A stretch of DNA of 64,000 nt from Trametes villosa. Lineage: Eukaryota > Basidiomycota > Agaricomycetes > Polyporales > Polyporaceae. Numbering within the stretch: the first letter of the stretch is position 1; each line of letters opens with the position of its first letter. The DNA is taken from positions 248,001-312,000 of the forward strand of contig PUDQ02000067.1 of assembly GCA_002964805.2 (NCBI GenBank). Direction: 5' to 3'. Shown here one piece after another: positions 1-12,761 of the stretch. A program made the translations under genes and the position numbers. The notes under the pieces are model-generated. The model made no database searches and was not told the origin of the DNA. It saw nothing but the letters and a program-made list of their open reading frames with translations.

Positions 1-513
1 CAGCTCCGGCTTCAGGTCGTATAGCTTCGCGACGCAGAGGGCGGCCGTCTTGCGGACGTACGGGTTGTCGTCCTTCAGGCACTTCTGGAGCGGGTCACAG
101 AGGTAGTCGATGATCTTCTCCGCACGCAGACAGCCCATCGTGCGGATCGCGAGCGCGCGTACGAGCGGGTTCGGGTCGTCCGTGTCCTTCACGAACGTAT
201 TTACGGCCAGAATCACGAGCTCGGGCTGTGTCTTCGCGTAGTTCATGAGGTAGAGGTACACCAGCTTCTTCTGCTCCAGATCGTCCGTCTGCATGTTCTT
301 GAGGACGTCCGGGAAGAGACCGCTGACGTCTTGCACATACGCTTAGGCTCGGCCACCCGCCCCCGACAGGTAGAGTTACTCACCCTTGCCGACGGTCATA
401 TTCGCAATTACCCGCTTGATAGCATCCTTCCGCTTGTCCTTGTACTCGCTATTGAGGTCCGCAGCTAGCTCGAAGTTCTCTCCCTTCCGGGGAGGCGCAC
501 GGAAGCTCGACAT
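1..513 (-). CDS. apl2: AP-1 complex beta subunit (beta-adaptin), N-terminal part; runs off the window
   Basis: Beta-adaptin is the large subunit of the clathrin adaptor that sorts cargo at the trans-Golgi network and endosomes. The start codon is the complement of 511-513. Exon 1 is 384-513, intron 330-383 (54 bp, donor GTGAGT), and exon 2 runs from 329 down past base 1. The protein opens [16 protein letters not shown] and continues with hallmark stretches of the adaptin N-terminal HEAT solenoid: [44 protein letters not shown] and [19 protein letters not shown]. The family is clear. Beta-1 rather than beta-2 is inferred, because the two N-termini are close and fungi keep a dedicated AP-1 beta. 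About 150 of roughly 700-750 residues are visible, with no defects. It is transcribed away from the array and marks its left flank. Confidence 0.93.
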
Positions 514-2983
514 GTGAAGTTAGTGCTGGTGTCGCCGACCGCCTCTAGTTTCGCCAAAGAACTCCGGTAGTACTAGACTAAAGTGGATTGCCTAAGTCGC
601 AAGCAGCCAGTGTAAGGGGATCTAGCTGATTGTTGACGAACAAGAGCAGCGGGGATGGAGATGAAGTCAAGATGCGGTACGCGGTGAGCGCGACTGAGCG
701 CTACTCCCGATCCTGTTCATTAAGCGCCCATGCATATCTTTACCACCATCCACCATCTCCGGCAGGCATGTTTTGCTAGTTTGCGCTCTATACCTCCTAG
801 AAAACCTCAGAAATCAAGCACACAAGTTGGGGAATGCCTGCGCTTTTGTCAGAGCGCTGATCCCAAAAGCACACAAGAGGTTCGCGAAGGTTGGGATGAA
901 TCACAGACTGCCTTGCCGCGCAGATTACCCCCAAGCATTCAACGACCCGACTTCTTCTTGAGGCTCTGTCAAAAGCTGTGGTACGTCCAGTATCTGTGCA
1001 CTCTAAGCCCGCTGCTTCTTCTGATATTGTAACCGAAAGATGTTCATGAGTCTGCTCAGCGTCCGATGCCTCATCACTCCCTAGCGGCAAAACACTTGGT
1101 TCCGGCGGGAGTCCGCGTCTTCTATGAGATTATAAGCAGCATAAGTACGAGATATCGTGGCAAGTTTAAACGAAAGCTTCTCGGACGAATTGCCCCAACA
1201 CTTCTCTGGCATGCTCTTCCCGGCCACTGCGCCCGTTACAATCGGTTCGTCGAACACCCTGTTTCCCTCCGCCTCTCTGACCAATTATGAAGGGCTCTGG
1301 TCTTTCAACATCATGTCGGGGCTCGACCGCTCCATTCGTCGGCGAAGCAACCACGTTGTGATGCCACCGAACAGTGTGTGTTGGTTATTGGACCGTCCGC
1401 AACGCTTCATTGCGGACAAGCACATTGGCAGCCGAAGAGCCTACAGGTCAGTGTCCTTGCAGATGCCCTATTCATTCCTGGAACCCGTGGTGCGTGCAAA
1501 TGTTCACTCCATCCGTGAATATTGAGAGAGCGACGTTATCGCACAAGCGGGGGGACGCCCGTACACTAATCTTCACCGTCTAGCCCGACGTCCCGGCGCG
1601 CTGCGCAGTGCGCACAAAACCGCGTTCCGCCACATCTGTGCCCCGCTCAATACAGCGGTACCTCGATCAGAACACTCTTCGCCCTGGCTTGGTACACACT
1701 ATGCGTTGAGCCGGATACGTCATTTGTCCGTCTGGAAAGCTTTTTCATACATCCGGCTGGGAGAGTAGCGAACCAGTTCTACACTGCCGCGGCGCCGCTA
1801 GCATGATGCACCTCAAGCGACAACCTACTGCAGCCCGCTAGAGTCGGGAGCCATGCCGCCCGAAGTCTCTAGTGTCATCCCCCGCCATCCAGCCCTAGAC
1901 CACCAGGAACGTGCAATTCAGAGGTTTGGCCCAAAATGCACGCCGCACGGTTAGGCGGAGTTGTCATACGTGCGTCATGTATCATGACGCACCCTCGCTT
2001 GTTGAGAAACGCACTTTATCGACCCACTAAGCAGCTACGCGCAGTTAAAATCAACAGCTCAGCATCCCCTTTCGTCTGGCAAGCAGATCCCAGACACATT
2101 GGAATCGCCACTAGATCGCACAGCACACCTGCACCCTCGGTGTTATTTTACTCGTTCCAGCTTTCCGCTTCATGTTCTACTGATTAGCGCTTGGCTGCGC
2201 GCCCCCGAGCTCTTCGAAACTCGGAAACTGACCTCGCAACAGGAACGGTGAACACCCGGGGCAGCCAACTGCATCCCGGCCGTCCTCCGCTGCGCTTCCA
2301 GTTACGGCACGATGCCAAAACTTCCCAGGGTAGCAACCGCCGTCAGTCCCACCTCAAGCGTCGACAGCGTGCAGCCCGCCAAAATGAACCCGCGACGCTT
2401 TGCAACCAGCACGAGGCAGGACTTCATCAACGCTTTCGCCAAGGCCAGGGCAACCGACAACTGCACTCACCCACCGCCGTCGAAATCGCACTCGACCTCC
2501 GGACGCATGTGCGGCGCCGGCGATGGGGTTCCGCGCGTCGCGCCCGCGCTCGTGGCCGGGGAGTTTGGAGGGCTGACGGCACGCGCGGCCAGGCTTCTGC
2601 CGCGTAAACTGGCCCCGCTCGGAGCGCGAAGCCCCGCCGCCGCCGTCGCGTGTGGGTGCGAGGGAACGCCCGCCTTCGTCATCCACAATGTCACCGCCAG
2701 CGTGCCAGCTGCATCACCAGGTTTGTGCTTTAGCGCAATACGGTAGGTGCGTCCCATGCCCATGCCAGCAGCTAGCTTCGGCTGATGAGGGTCCCGCTCA
2801 TCAGCGTGCTGCGAGCTAGACTCCGCCTCCGCGGGCTCCACGCCAGCTCGTCCAGGGCTTCCCATCGGCCGGGCGCGCGTCGATCAGCCTTGCCGGGTTC
2901 TTAACGGCTCGAAATACGCAGCGGCCCTGGCAGAGCCCCTCGTTCCCCGACGCCCGTGTTGTACCTATCTGGAGCTCGGCGCT
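514..2983. other. Gene-free interval, no recognised feature
   Basis: This is the upstream region of the adaptin and P450 genes. Short open frames occur on both strands (for example around 2312-2746 plus and 2467-2865 minus), but none shows a known domain, a splice-consistent extension or similarity to anything else in the window. I see no RNA gene or repeat. Confidence 0.5.
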
Positions 2984-5308
2984 ATGGGCTCCTTTCTTAC
3001 TGCTTGGCAGGCGGTGGCGGCTGTCCTGCTCGCCTTCATCGTCAGAGCGGCTGTGGTTCGGAGACGTCGTTCACCACTACCTCCGGGCCCCAGGGGATGG
3101 CCTATCATAGGGAACGTGTTCGACGTTCCGCCCGCCTACCACTGGAGGACATTCGCAAAGTGGGGCGAGCAGTACGGTACGTCCCCCTCTGCCGCATCCA
3201 ACCGCCCGCCCGCAGCCCACTCATCCCCCCGACGCGCGCAGGGGACCTGATCATGCTCAACCTGCTCGGGCAGCCCATGCTGATCATCAACTCGCTCGCA
3301 CACGCCACCGAGCTGCTCGAGCGCCGTTCCGCGCTCTACTCGGACCGCCCGCACCTCACGATGGCGGGCGAGATCGTCGGGTGGGACCAGATCCTCGTCC
3401 TGCTCCGCTACGGCGCGCAGTTCCGCGAGTACCGCCGCCTCATGGCGCGCGCGCTCGGCTCGCGCAGGACCGTCGAGACGTTCGCCCCCGTCATCGAGGC
3501 GCAGAGCGCGCGGCTCCTCCTCCGCCTCATGCGCGACGCCAGCGACGTCCCCGAGCATCTTCGCGAGTGCGTTCTCTCTCTCCCATTTCTTCGTCTCGTG
3601 TCCCCGGGCGGCGATGGCAATCGCGCGCGTTCGCATGCGCCCACATCCTCATCGCGGAGATGCGGCGATAGGACGTGCAGACGTGCGAGATTCTGTCGCT
3701 GTGGGCGTTGTACATCAGATTCGCTGACGTCCGCCTTGTGGCGCGTGTTTCGCAGGATGACGGGCTCGGTGGTGCTGATGATCGCATACGGGTACAAGGC
3801 GCGGGAGCACGACGATCCGCTCATCAAGATGGTGCAGAGCGCGACGGACCAGGCCGCCGAGGTCGTCCAGCCGGGCGCATTCCTCGTCGACGTCTTCCCT
3901 TTCCGTAAGTCTCCAGCTCCCCGCGCCATCTTGGGCTTCTCCGCTCCTCACCGCTTCATAAGAAGCCACGGGGCGCCGGGGGTATTAGTGGGAAGATGAT
4001 CTGATTTCGTATTGGCCTTCGTGTTAGTGCGGTATGTGCCGTCATGGATGCCGGGCGCCGGGTGGAAGCGCAAGGGCGAGGCCTACCGGGCGAACATGGA
4101 CAGGACAAGCGACGTCCCGCACCAGTACGCGAAGGAGCAGCTGGTGAGCACGCACACGCCACACGCTCCGTAGCGTCCTCGGGAAGGGCTAGCTGACGGG
4201 TGGCGCAACGTTAGGCCGCGGGGAAAGCTGCACCTAGCTTCACATCGACCATGCTCGCGATGAGCCCCTCGCCCGAGGAGGAGTACCGCATCAAAATGTC
4301 TGCCGCCTCCATCTACACCGGCGGCGCAGATACCGTAAGTCTTTTCTATGATGTGGAATTTCAGTCGTGCCCGTATAGTCGACTGATGCGCGCACTTGCA
4401 GACCGTGTCGGCGGAGACGAGCTTGATCCTTGCGATGGCGGTGTACCCCGCAGTGCAGGCGCGTGCACAAGCGGAGCTCGACGCGGTGGTGGGGCTTGAC
4501 CGTCTACCTGCATACGCGGACCTCGCGCGACTCCCGTATCTCAATGCGCTCTACCTTGAGGTGCTCCGGTGGAATCCCGTGGTTCCCCTCGGTATGTTCT
4601 TATTGTACATTTTGGTGGAAGGGCCGGGATTGATAGGATACGGGCTGACAGGCGTCCCGCACGCGGTGTCCCACGACGACGTGTACAACGGGTACTTCAT
4701 CCCGAAGGGCAGCATCGTCATGATCAACCAATGGTACGGCCCCTTCCGTGCGTATTTACGCCCTCGGGAACATGAATAACCCCATTCGGCAACAGGAAGA
4801 TGCTGCACGACCCGGATACATACGCAGACCCGTACACGTTCAACCCCGATCGCTTCCTCCCCAAGGACGGCAAGGAGCCCGAGTATGACCCGCGTAAGAT
4901 TGCGTTCGGCTTCGGTCGCCGGTGCGCCTCTCCCACTTTGCTCATCAACTGCACACAACCAAAGGCTGACCCCAAACCCTTCTCGTGCAGGATTTGCCCC
5001 GGATTGTACCTTGCCGAACCGTCCGTGCTCATGGTTGCCGCGATGCTCCTCTCCGTATACATCATCGGCGACGCGCGCACTCCTGCAGGCGCGCCTATCA
5101 CGCCTGACGACGTCGAGTACACCGGTGGAACCATCAGGTGCGTCTTTCCGAGGTTCTCGAATCGAAAGGGGCAGGTACTGAGTTTACGCGTAATAGCCAC
5201 CCGATGCCGTTCAGCTGCAAGTTCACCCCGCGGTCGGACAAGGCGCGTGCGCTGGTGCTTGCTCTAGAGCAGCAGGCCGACGCGGGACTCGGTTTGCCCA
5301 CTGCGTAA
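2984..5308 (+). CDS. Cytochrome P450 (CYP64 / O-methylsterigmatocystin oxidoreductase-like)
   Basis: A microsomal heme monooxygenase. The start MGSFLTAWQAV precedes a hydrophobic anchor and the proline hinge LPPGPRGWPIIGN. I traced about ten exons by frame and GT-AG borders. Landmarks in order are the C-helix region ending HLRE-MTGSVVLMIAYGY across a long intron, RYVPSWMPGAGWKRK, the I-helix oxygen-activation motif YTGGADTTVSAET (split by an intron after the first ADT), the K-helix EVLRW (ExxR), PDRF, and the heme loop FGFGRRICPG with its cysteine ligand (split between RR and ICPG). The C-terminus is HPMPFSCKFTPRSDKA to the stop at 5306-5308. No stops or frameshifts were seen, so it looks functional. 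The substrate cannot be read from sequence. Agaricomycete members are commonly annotated as OMST oxidoreductase-like without biochemical proof, and no biosynthetic partner gene lies beside it. Confidence 0.93.
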
Positions 5309-6562
5309 AGCGGCACATATGCGCTTCAACGTGCTCTCGAGGGTGCATAATCCTCTTTCCCCGTACTATACCTTACAGTAGTGCTATACTATCCGTATGG
5401 CGCACCGTACATACCCAACTCTGACACTCCTTTGGCTTTGCTCATCGATGTTACATGTAGTTTACGACTAGTCCGTGACTCCTCAGTACTCAGTTTGATC
5501 CATGCTCTCTGTCTGTCTACCGTGCTACTGGTACTGCTCCGAATGATTCGACGCTATCGATGCTGACTCTGACCGGACCCACCAAGATGGGGTGTGTTTC
5601 TGTGGACATTAGCGATCGGACCTTCGCTGCCATAAGCCCTTTGATTCCACATAAAGTATTGGACCCTGGGCGCCATATGCCACACAACATCGACATCGGA
5701 AGTCAGACATTGCGGCCATTTTGAGGCCATCCATGTCGACATTAGTATTGGACATAACGGTAGGCATGGGTCCTGCCTTACAGCGCAGTGTCGGAGTTTG
5801 CCGAGCGCCCACGAAATGTACTCTCGCGCTTATCTCGCGCGGACGTAGTACACTTGTCAGAAAGCCAAATGCGCCGAGGGTAGTACCCGAGTGTGCATAC
5901 GTGGTCTCCTCAGCATGTCCTCTGACTTCGGAGACGGCGTTGAGTACGTGAGCTGCATCGCATATCGCATATATACATGCGTTCAGCACAGACTCAGCTC
6001 AACACCGTTTCATTGCCCCCGATGCTTACTATCTATGTTTCAGGACTTGTTCACCAGCAACTACGAACAATGTTGATCATCTCGGACTCATCGGAATTCG
6101 ATCCTTTAGCCTCTCAACCACCAACTTCGTTTGGCATGCGCATTCCCTCCCGATCTATTACTCATCGACCCAACCCGACCACGTCTCATCTGCGGTGTAG
6201 AACTTGGATGGAACCCTCGAAAGGGACTCCGATACCTCAACACCTCGGCACTAGAACGGGGATAGAAAGATGATACCATGACTCGCGGTCATCCTAGGCC
6301 TTGTTCTTTGGGGCCCACACGATACTAACGACCAGGCTGCGGCCCTTCCTTCTGCGCAGTTGGGGGACCCAGTATAGCTCGTCGGGATGACACCGGTCAC
6401 AAGAGAACCACACTGGCATCGTAGCACTAACGATATCTGTTCAAGCTACCTGTTCTCCTCTTAAAGGGAAAGTTTGCGGTCTCTCAGGCTGCGACAGTAC
6501 CCCCGCTCGCTTCTGCTCTCTGCGTCCATTGGCCAACCCTTCGGACCTTGCGGTATTGAGCC
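5309..6562. other. Gene-free interval between the P450 and the first DUF6533 gene
   Basis: It contains the P450 3' flank and the copy A promoter. No protein family, RNA gene or repeat was recognised. Small open frames here have no splice-consistent extension. Confidence 0.5.
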
Positions 6563-8331
6563 ATGTCGTCGAGCGCCTCTGCCTTTATACAGGAGACCGC
6601 GGGAGCGTAAGTCGTCCAACTTCTGTGTACACGGCTAGAGTACTCATATCTGAACTAACGGCATGCACACAGGACCACGGAGGTGACGTGTGTAATTGCA
6701 GCCGCTAGTACGTATCCCCTTACCACCTTCTCCTGCCTAGTTCACTATAGATACTAACATACGGTTGCGATAGTGCTTGTCTTGTACGACACCGTCCTCA
6801 CCGCAGGCCGGGAATATGAGTATGTATGGCGAGCGCCGAAGTCCTGGGTCACGCGGGTCCTCTACGGGCTGAACAGATACATGATCCTGCTATATCTGCT
6901 CCTCGACCTTGGCACGATTCCACCCATGACTGATACCGTGAGTATTCCCCTCGTGTCCCGCGCCCATTATAACTGATAAAACTACGTGTTTTGTAGAGGT
7001 GAATGCGTCTCCGTATGCAGGCCATCTGATGCGTACTCTGACGACGTATCGGCTCAAAGCTGCACTCCACTCATCTGGGTTCTCAATGTAGTCGTTAACA
7101 TGTGTTTGCTTGGCCCCGCAGGTGAGCACGCACGCACTATGACTATGACCTCCGATAACGCGTCCCAGTTTTCACCGTCCTGCGCATATACGCCCTCTCG
7201 AAACAGAGCAGAATCCTAGCTGGAATCGCACTCGTACTGGGCTTGGCTCCCTTCGTCGTCAATATGGTCAGCCTTCCTTCACCCGCAAAAGTTGAGTTGT
7301 CCGCTTATTATCATGACGCGGCAGAGTGTCGTGTACCAAGAAATCCCCGTCAACTTGCCCGCGCCGTTCAACTGCGCCAGCGTGAGCACGGCCAACGATA
7401 GCGAGTACTTGGGGTATGGATGCTCCCATTTGTCTGCCTACCACGCGCGGCGCTAACCTTAAGATACCGTAGACGTGAGTGCACTTATTGCCGGAGATCA
7501 TGTACCCATCAAGAACTCACCCCCGACAGTCACCATCTCCTCCAACGGCTGCGTGGTCCTATTAGAGTCGCTGGCCATCTGGGTGACTTGGCGCCGGACG
7601 CGTGCCAATGCCGGGGCGAATGCGCTGTCTGCAAGTCCACTGCGGCGGCCATCCCTTGACCAGATCATGTGGCAAAATGGTGAGTTAAACACAGCTTTAC
7701 GGGCTCGCCTAACTTGGGTCGCTAATCCTCGGTGTTCTGCCCGTCATGTAGGAGCTATCTTTTTTTGGTTAGATAACATGCCCCCAACACTGTGCATCGA
7801 ACACTGACTGGTACTGCCACAGCGCGCTGATGTCTATGCACGTGGTGGACATTGTGCTGCTCATGCTTCCGGTGCGTCACCCCTCGAGTGTACCTGTTTG
7901 CCCACTAATCACGAGCCGACTTGAAAGGCCACATCGACCTTCATAGGAACATACCTCGACATCTTCATCACCCCGTACGGCCGATACGCTCTTCTACGGA
8001 AGCGATCATGCTAACAGATACGGCGAATCTCCCACACAGCATCTCCTGTATCTTGAACAGCCGCTTCCTGCTCGACCTCCACGAGACGAACGCCCGGCTG
8101 GAAGGCGCCGGTACATCCATCTCTTCGCTGTCACTCAACATCAGCAGTGGCGACCGCGGGTCTCCCGAGCTTCCACAGTTCCTTACCCCGTTCGGAGGCG
8201 AGATCCATTCCTTCCACGACGATGAGCTCGTCTTCGCATCGCCGCCGCAAGACGAGCCGGATGAGCCCTCCGATGCTGGAGTGCCTGAGGAGCTTGGGAG
8301 GAGGAGCAGGGACGGGGACAACCTGGCTTGA
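6563..8331 (+). CDS. DUF6533 multi-pass membrane protein, copy A
   Basis: Predicted polytopic membrane protein of the agaricomycete DUF6533 family; function unknown. Exons: 6563-6606, 6673-6707, 6774-6937, 6997-6998 (2-nt exon AG), 7060-7121, 7169-7266, 7325-7413, 7473-7474 (2-nt exon AC), 7530-7679, 7752-7767 (16 nt), 7823-7871, 7928-7974, 8040-8331. They total 1050 nt, 349 residues, no stops. The DUF6533 core YDTVLTAGREYEYVWRAPKS is followed by LNRYMILLYLLLDL, helices around LGPAVFTVLRIYAL and GIALVLGLAPFVVNM, an extracellular-type loop with LPAPFNC, then CVVLLESLAIWVTW and further helices, ending in a polar tail. The two 2-nt exons are needed to keep these helices in one frame. Copy A lacks the promoter motif seen in copies C-H and has no SUR7-like gene after it, so it is one of the outer members. 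Confidence 0.88.
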
Positions 8332-9278
8332 GCTTCAAACGTACCGCCTTGCATACCATCAGCTTCGCGTCCCCTGCCGATACTCAGTAACTTACCGTAT
8401 GCCTGGGATTCGGACTAGCACCGTATAGAGCCGGTTCGTGCGCCCTGTTAGATAGCGACGGTTTCTCTTCCTCCCCATACCGGAGGACACTGTGGTTTTC
8501 GATATCTCGTAGAGCAGGCCATTAATATCCTTCTTGGACGTCTGCATCGGCGATGGGTTCTGGAGCCGCGCCTGCGAGTACCTCTCCTCGCATTCGTACT
8601 TTTACTGACACTCTACCCCAGGTCTAGTAGATGAATACTGTGCAGTACCGCCTCTATAGACTTCAACTCACGTGTACGGTGAGTGCTCATCACGATAAGC
8701 GTTCGTCCATTTTGCTTAATGCACCGTTATTGCTAGCAGCTGTAGTGACCGAACAACGTGGATGTGAAGCACTGCGCTCCTCCAAAACTTCCTCCTCTTG
8801 ATCACTGGCCTATCCTATGGCGCGCATGGTGCTCATTCCAACTCCCTGGCACATCGTCTCAAGACCCCCCACGTCTCATCTGCATCCTTAGATCTTCGGG
8901 AAGCAGATCCCTGCGAGTCCGGATCACTCGCATCCTGGCACGAAGATGTCACGAACGTTTAGGCCCTGAAATCACTGTCAGCTGGGGGATAGGCGTCAGC
9001 ATAAATTATCTTCGGAGGCGCGTGCTGTCCTGATAGCGTTCCCCGACGGGACGTAACTCAAAATTTGAAGAACATCAGTTTCACGACTGACAGACTTCGC
9101 TGTCCTACTAGCACTGCCATTACTTGGTTTGGTTCTATCCATAAGATTTGGAGAATTTTCGTAAGGAGCATATGTACTAGTATGCTAACGATACCCCTCT
9201 CCCCACGTCCGATAGCTGTCTTGGTCTTTCGGCCTCCCTTCGTATCGACTTGCCGTTATTCCGGTACGACGTCGCGAC
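8332..9278. other. Gene-free interval between copies A and B
   Basis: No open frame with a recognised domain and no match to blocks X or Y was seen. It holds the copy A 3' flank and the copy B promoter. Confidence 0.5.
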
Positions 9279-11144
9279 ATGCGGCCCTCATTGGCAAGCG
9301 CTGCCGGGCCTACGATACAAGATGCCGCCGTACACGGGGAAGCGTATGTCGTCGCATCGGGCCTCCATAGCTATGCAGCCACTCACCTCGCTCATTTTCA
9401 CAGGACGGCAACCAGGATGTGGGCGCTCGCGGCTACAAGTACGCACCACCCCTCCTCCTTCACTCTCACGTGGGAGACACTCCGCTGACGTGCGTTAAAT
9501 GCGACAGCGCTGCTCGCGTACGACACCCTCCTCACCGCAGGCTGGGAGTACGAGTACGTCTGGCGGGCGCCGAAGAGCCGGCTCTCGCGGACGCTCTATG
9601 TGTGGAACAGGTACCTGCTCCTGCTGAGCTATATCCTGGGACTGGGGATGATGCCGCCGATGTCGGATGTAGTGAGTGATCCTCCGGCGCCCACCCTGAA
9701 TGGGGAAATAACGGGGGTGCATGTCGGCAGAGGCAAGTGGTCGTCACTACCCATGCAGCCAACCCGGGGACCGCTCCGCTTACCGGTACTGGCCGACTCG
9801 AAGCTGTTTCTCACTCGCCTGGATCACGAATGTCCTGTCGATCCTGAGCCTGCTCCGGCCTGCCGGTGAGTTTCTGCGCGACACATCCCATTTCGCGGCC
9901 CCTGATATACTTAATTTCCGGTGTCAGTCTTTACTACCCTCCGAATATACGCGCTCACCGGGATGAGCAGACCTCTGGGCGGCGTCGCACCGGTGCTCAG
10001 CCTCACGCCCTTCGTCATCAGCATGGTCGGTGCTCCCAGTGTTCCAAGCACCTGATGCTTGCTGACAAAGGGATGCCAGAGCACGGTTTATAAGATGTCG
10101 CCCGCGAACCTCCCCGCCCCGCGGAACTGCACAATTGGGAACACAGAGAGCAGGGGCCTGTTTACGGGGTGCGTCGGAGTCTGTTTCCGTCCTGCCCATC
10201 TTCCCGCGCATAGCGCTAACCTACACATCTGGCAGACGTGAGTTTGGCTTTTCCTTCACAGTAGGCATCCAACTTCGATTGCTGACCGCGGATAGTGGCC
10301 GTCGCCTCAAGGGGCTGCGTGGTCCTCGTCGAGTCGCTCGCCGTCGCCGTCACCTGGCGCCAGACGCGCGCGGCGAACAGCAGCGCGCTCACCGCGCTGG
10401 ATCCGGACGCGTCGCCGCAGCCGTCCCTCCAGAAGACGATGTGGCAAAACGGTAGGCTCATTCAGAGTCTGCGTGCGCGCGTGCCGTGCCAGTGGGACTG
10501 ACTCGCCATTCGTCTGTCACTGGCAGGGAATGTCTTCTTCTGGTCCGTCACGCCGGGGACTGGTTAGTGGCGTTATGTCGTGGACGCTGACGGGCGCCGG
10601 GGCAGCACGCTGGCGACCACGCATGTGGTGGACATAGTCCTGATTGTACTTTCGGTGCGTTCTCCCTCTCGCTCGCACGACACCGTGACTCGGACAGCCT
10701 TGGATGCTCATCGTATCTCGCCTCGCAGGTCTCGATCGCGCCCGACCAAGCAACCGACGCGACGGACTTCATCACCCCGTAAGCTCCGACCCTTTCGCGC
10801 CGCCGCGCACGCTCACCCCGCGCACTCACCTCCTGCGCAGCATCGTCTCCATCCTCATCGCCCGCCTCCTGCTCGACCTGCACGAGACGAACGCCCGGCT
10901 CGAAGGCACCGCCAGGTCCGACAGGTCCATGTCCTCGCCCGCCTCCCCGCTTACCTTCCGCGATAGCGGCGGGGCTGGGGCCCCGGAGCTTCCGGCGTTC
11001 CTCCGCCCCTTGGGGGGCCCGGTTCACTCTTTTGGCGACTCTCTGGAGTTTGCGCGGCCGATGCAGGACGAGTCTGGGGAATATGAAGGGGATGGAGGGG
11101 AGCTGGGGGGTGGCGGGGGCGAAGAGGGGGAAGGCTCCGCGTGA
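9279..11144 (+). CDS. DUF6533 multi-pass membrane protein, copy B
   Basis: Same family and exon plan as copy A. Exons: 9279-9343, 9404-9438, 9508-9671, 9731-9732 (AG), 9804-9865, 9928-10025, 10080-10168, 10236-10237 (AC), 10296-10451, 10527-10542, 10606-10654, 10729-10778, 10841-11144. They sum to 1092 nt, 363 residues. I chose ATG 9279 because its exon ends in phase 2, which fits the conserved 35-nt exon 2 and gives a copy A-like N-terminus (GPTIQDAAVHGEA beside FIQETAGA). The core reads YDTLLTAGWEYEYVWRAPKS then VWNRYLLLLSYILGLG. The intron after the first 2-nt exon begins GCAAGT, a GC donor, where the other copies have GT. The C-terminal tail is Gly/Glu-rich. Confidence 0.86.
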
Positions 11145-12080
11145 GCCTGAGTACTTCCCGGGAGGCTTAAGGGGCTGCATCCCCGCGCGCCGCTCGCTCG
11201 CAGGACGCGCTTCCCGTCTCCCTTCTCCAGGATCCGGACGTTTTCTCGGCCATTTGACACGACGTACAGTCGACCCGCCTGTAGTACTCCGTAGCCGTCA
11301 GTACATGGGGGAACGTGGCGCATATACTCAGCATATGGTCAACTACGCCGCGCGCTGGGCTGCCACGGTGCTGTACCTTACACCGTCCGGCCTCCACCGG
11401 ACGCGCGCGGTCGAATTAGCGCTTCCCTGGGTCCTGTGGGGGCGCGCTGTCTGGCAGGGCAGGGCAGACCCAGCGCGCGCGTCCCGGTGCCGCCACATCT
11501 TGCAGTTAGGACTGGGCATGTACTTAAGAGTGGATCGTTGAGTGTTTGAGGGTTCTTGCGGAGGCGTTCAACGCGGTCGCGATCGGGACTCGCCCCTGCG
11601 CGGACTGGTGTACGGCTGCTATCCAGGACGAATAAGAGATCCAGAACCACGTCGAGCGAAGTTAGTAGGCGTGGTCCTCGGGCTCACGACACGAGGCGAC
11701 GGGGCGCGCGAGGTCCTCGCCATACGCGCCATCGAGCTGCCTAGAATCAGGGTGGGCATAACCCACAGCGCGTCCGGGACGAGCGGATGGCGGGGCCCGC
11801 GCGCGCACAACCCGCGGTTGCGCAGGATCGTACGCGCATCGTGCATGGTCATATCGTGCATATCGCATTCAGCATCGTTCCAGCATACAAGCCAAGACCT
11901 ACTATACAACCAGCCTCGCAAGTCGAACACAGCACACAGCACAAACGCTACAGCACAAACAGCCTCGCCTCAGACGGAGGCGCAGGACATCGGACACCGC
12001 GCACGCCACTTCCCGCGCTTTTGCTTGGGCGGGAAGGGGAGGCGGTGACGGAAGGAAGCCGGGGGGAAGACGGAGCGCGC
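11145..12080. other. Interval downstream of copy B, no recognised gene
   Basis: It has several GC-rich open frames, including minus-strand 11619-11942. I cannot tie them to a family or extend them through splice sites. The stretch 11560-11830 might be a gene remnant, but this is not supported. Confidence 0.4.
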
Positions 12081-12761
12081 CTACTGCCCGGGCAGCGCCT
12101 CCGCGCCCTTCTTCTTGCCCTGCGTGAGGCTCTTGTGGATGAACGGCAGCACACCTGCGCAGCAGCGGTCAGTATGCGAGGTACACACATACACGCGCGC
12201 GAGAGAGGAAGGGAGACACACCTCCGCCGGCGATCGTCGCGCGGACGAGCGTGTCGAGCTCTTCGTCGCCGCGGATGGCGAGCTGGAGGTGGCGCGGGGT
12301 GATGCGCTTCACGCGCAGGTCCTTGGACGCGTTGCCTACACGCGTGGCGTCAGTTATGTTCTCTCGGTAACGCGGGAACGGAAAGGGGTATATGCGAGAG
12401 CGGGGAGGGAAGGGGAAGAAGGGGCACGCACCGGCAAGCTCGAGCACTTCCGCGGTGAGGTACTCGAGGATGGCGGAGGTGTAGACGGCGGCCTTTGCGC
12501 CAATGCGCACGTTGTGCTGCGTGCGCTGCTTGAGGTACCTGTGGATACGGCCGACCGGGAACTGAGGGCGCGTCAGATTAAGATCAAACGCGATTGGACG
12601 CGCGGGACGCGATGCGCGAAAGGAGAACAAACCTGGAGCCCGGCTTTCTGGCTGCGCGTTTGGAGGGTGCGCGCTTGGGTTGCGGGCGCCTCGGGTGGGA
12701 TGGCGGCGGCGGAGGCAGGGGCCTTGGCCTTGCCGCCGGATTTCTTCGGAGAGGGGGCCAT
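12081..12761 (-). CDS. htz1: Histone H2A.Z variant
   Basis: Replaces H2A in nucleosomes at promoters and boundaries. Exons (minus): 12633-12761, 12432-12561, 12222-12335, 12081-12154, all with GT-AG introns and consistent phase. The histone fold reads [78 protein letters not shown] and [13 protein letters not shown]2A.Z rather than canonical H2A is shown by the [19 protein letters not shown] stretch, [22 protein letters not shown] in the acidic-patch region and IAGGGVLP. The N-terminal tail is Ala/Pro-rich ([20 protein letters not shown]) with lysines mainly in the first 13 residues, and the C-tail is [12 protein letters not shown]. It lies between DUF6533 copy B and the intact SUR7-like gene, so a core chromatin gene sits inside the array. 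Confidence 0.95.

Noticed and set aside
2191..2865. Overlapping ORFs upstream of the P450
   Set aside because: High GC alone gives such frames; no domain, splice extension or repeat elsewhere in the window.
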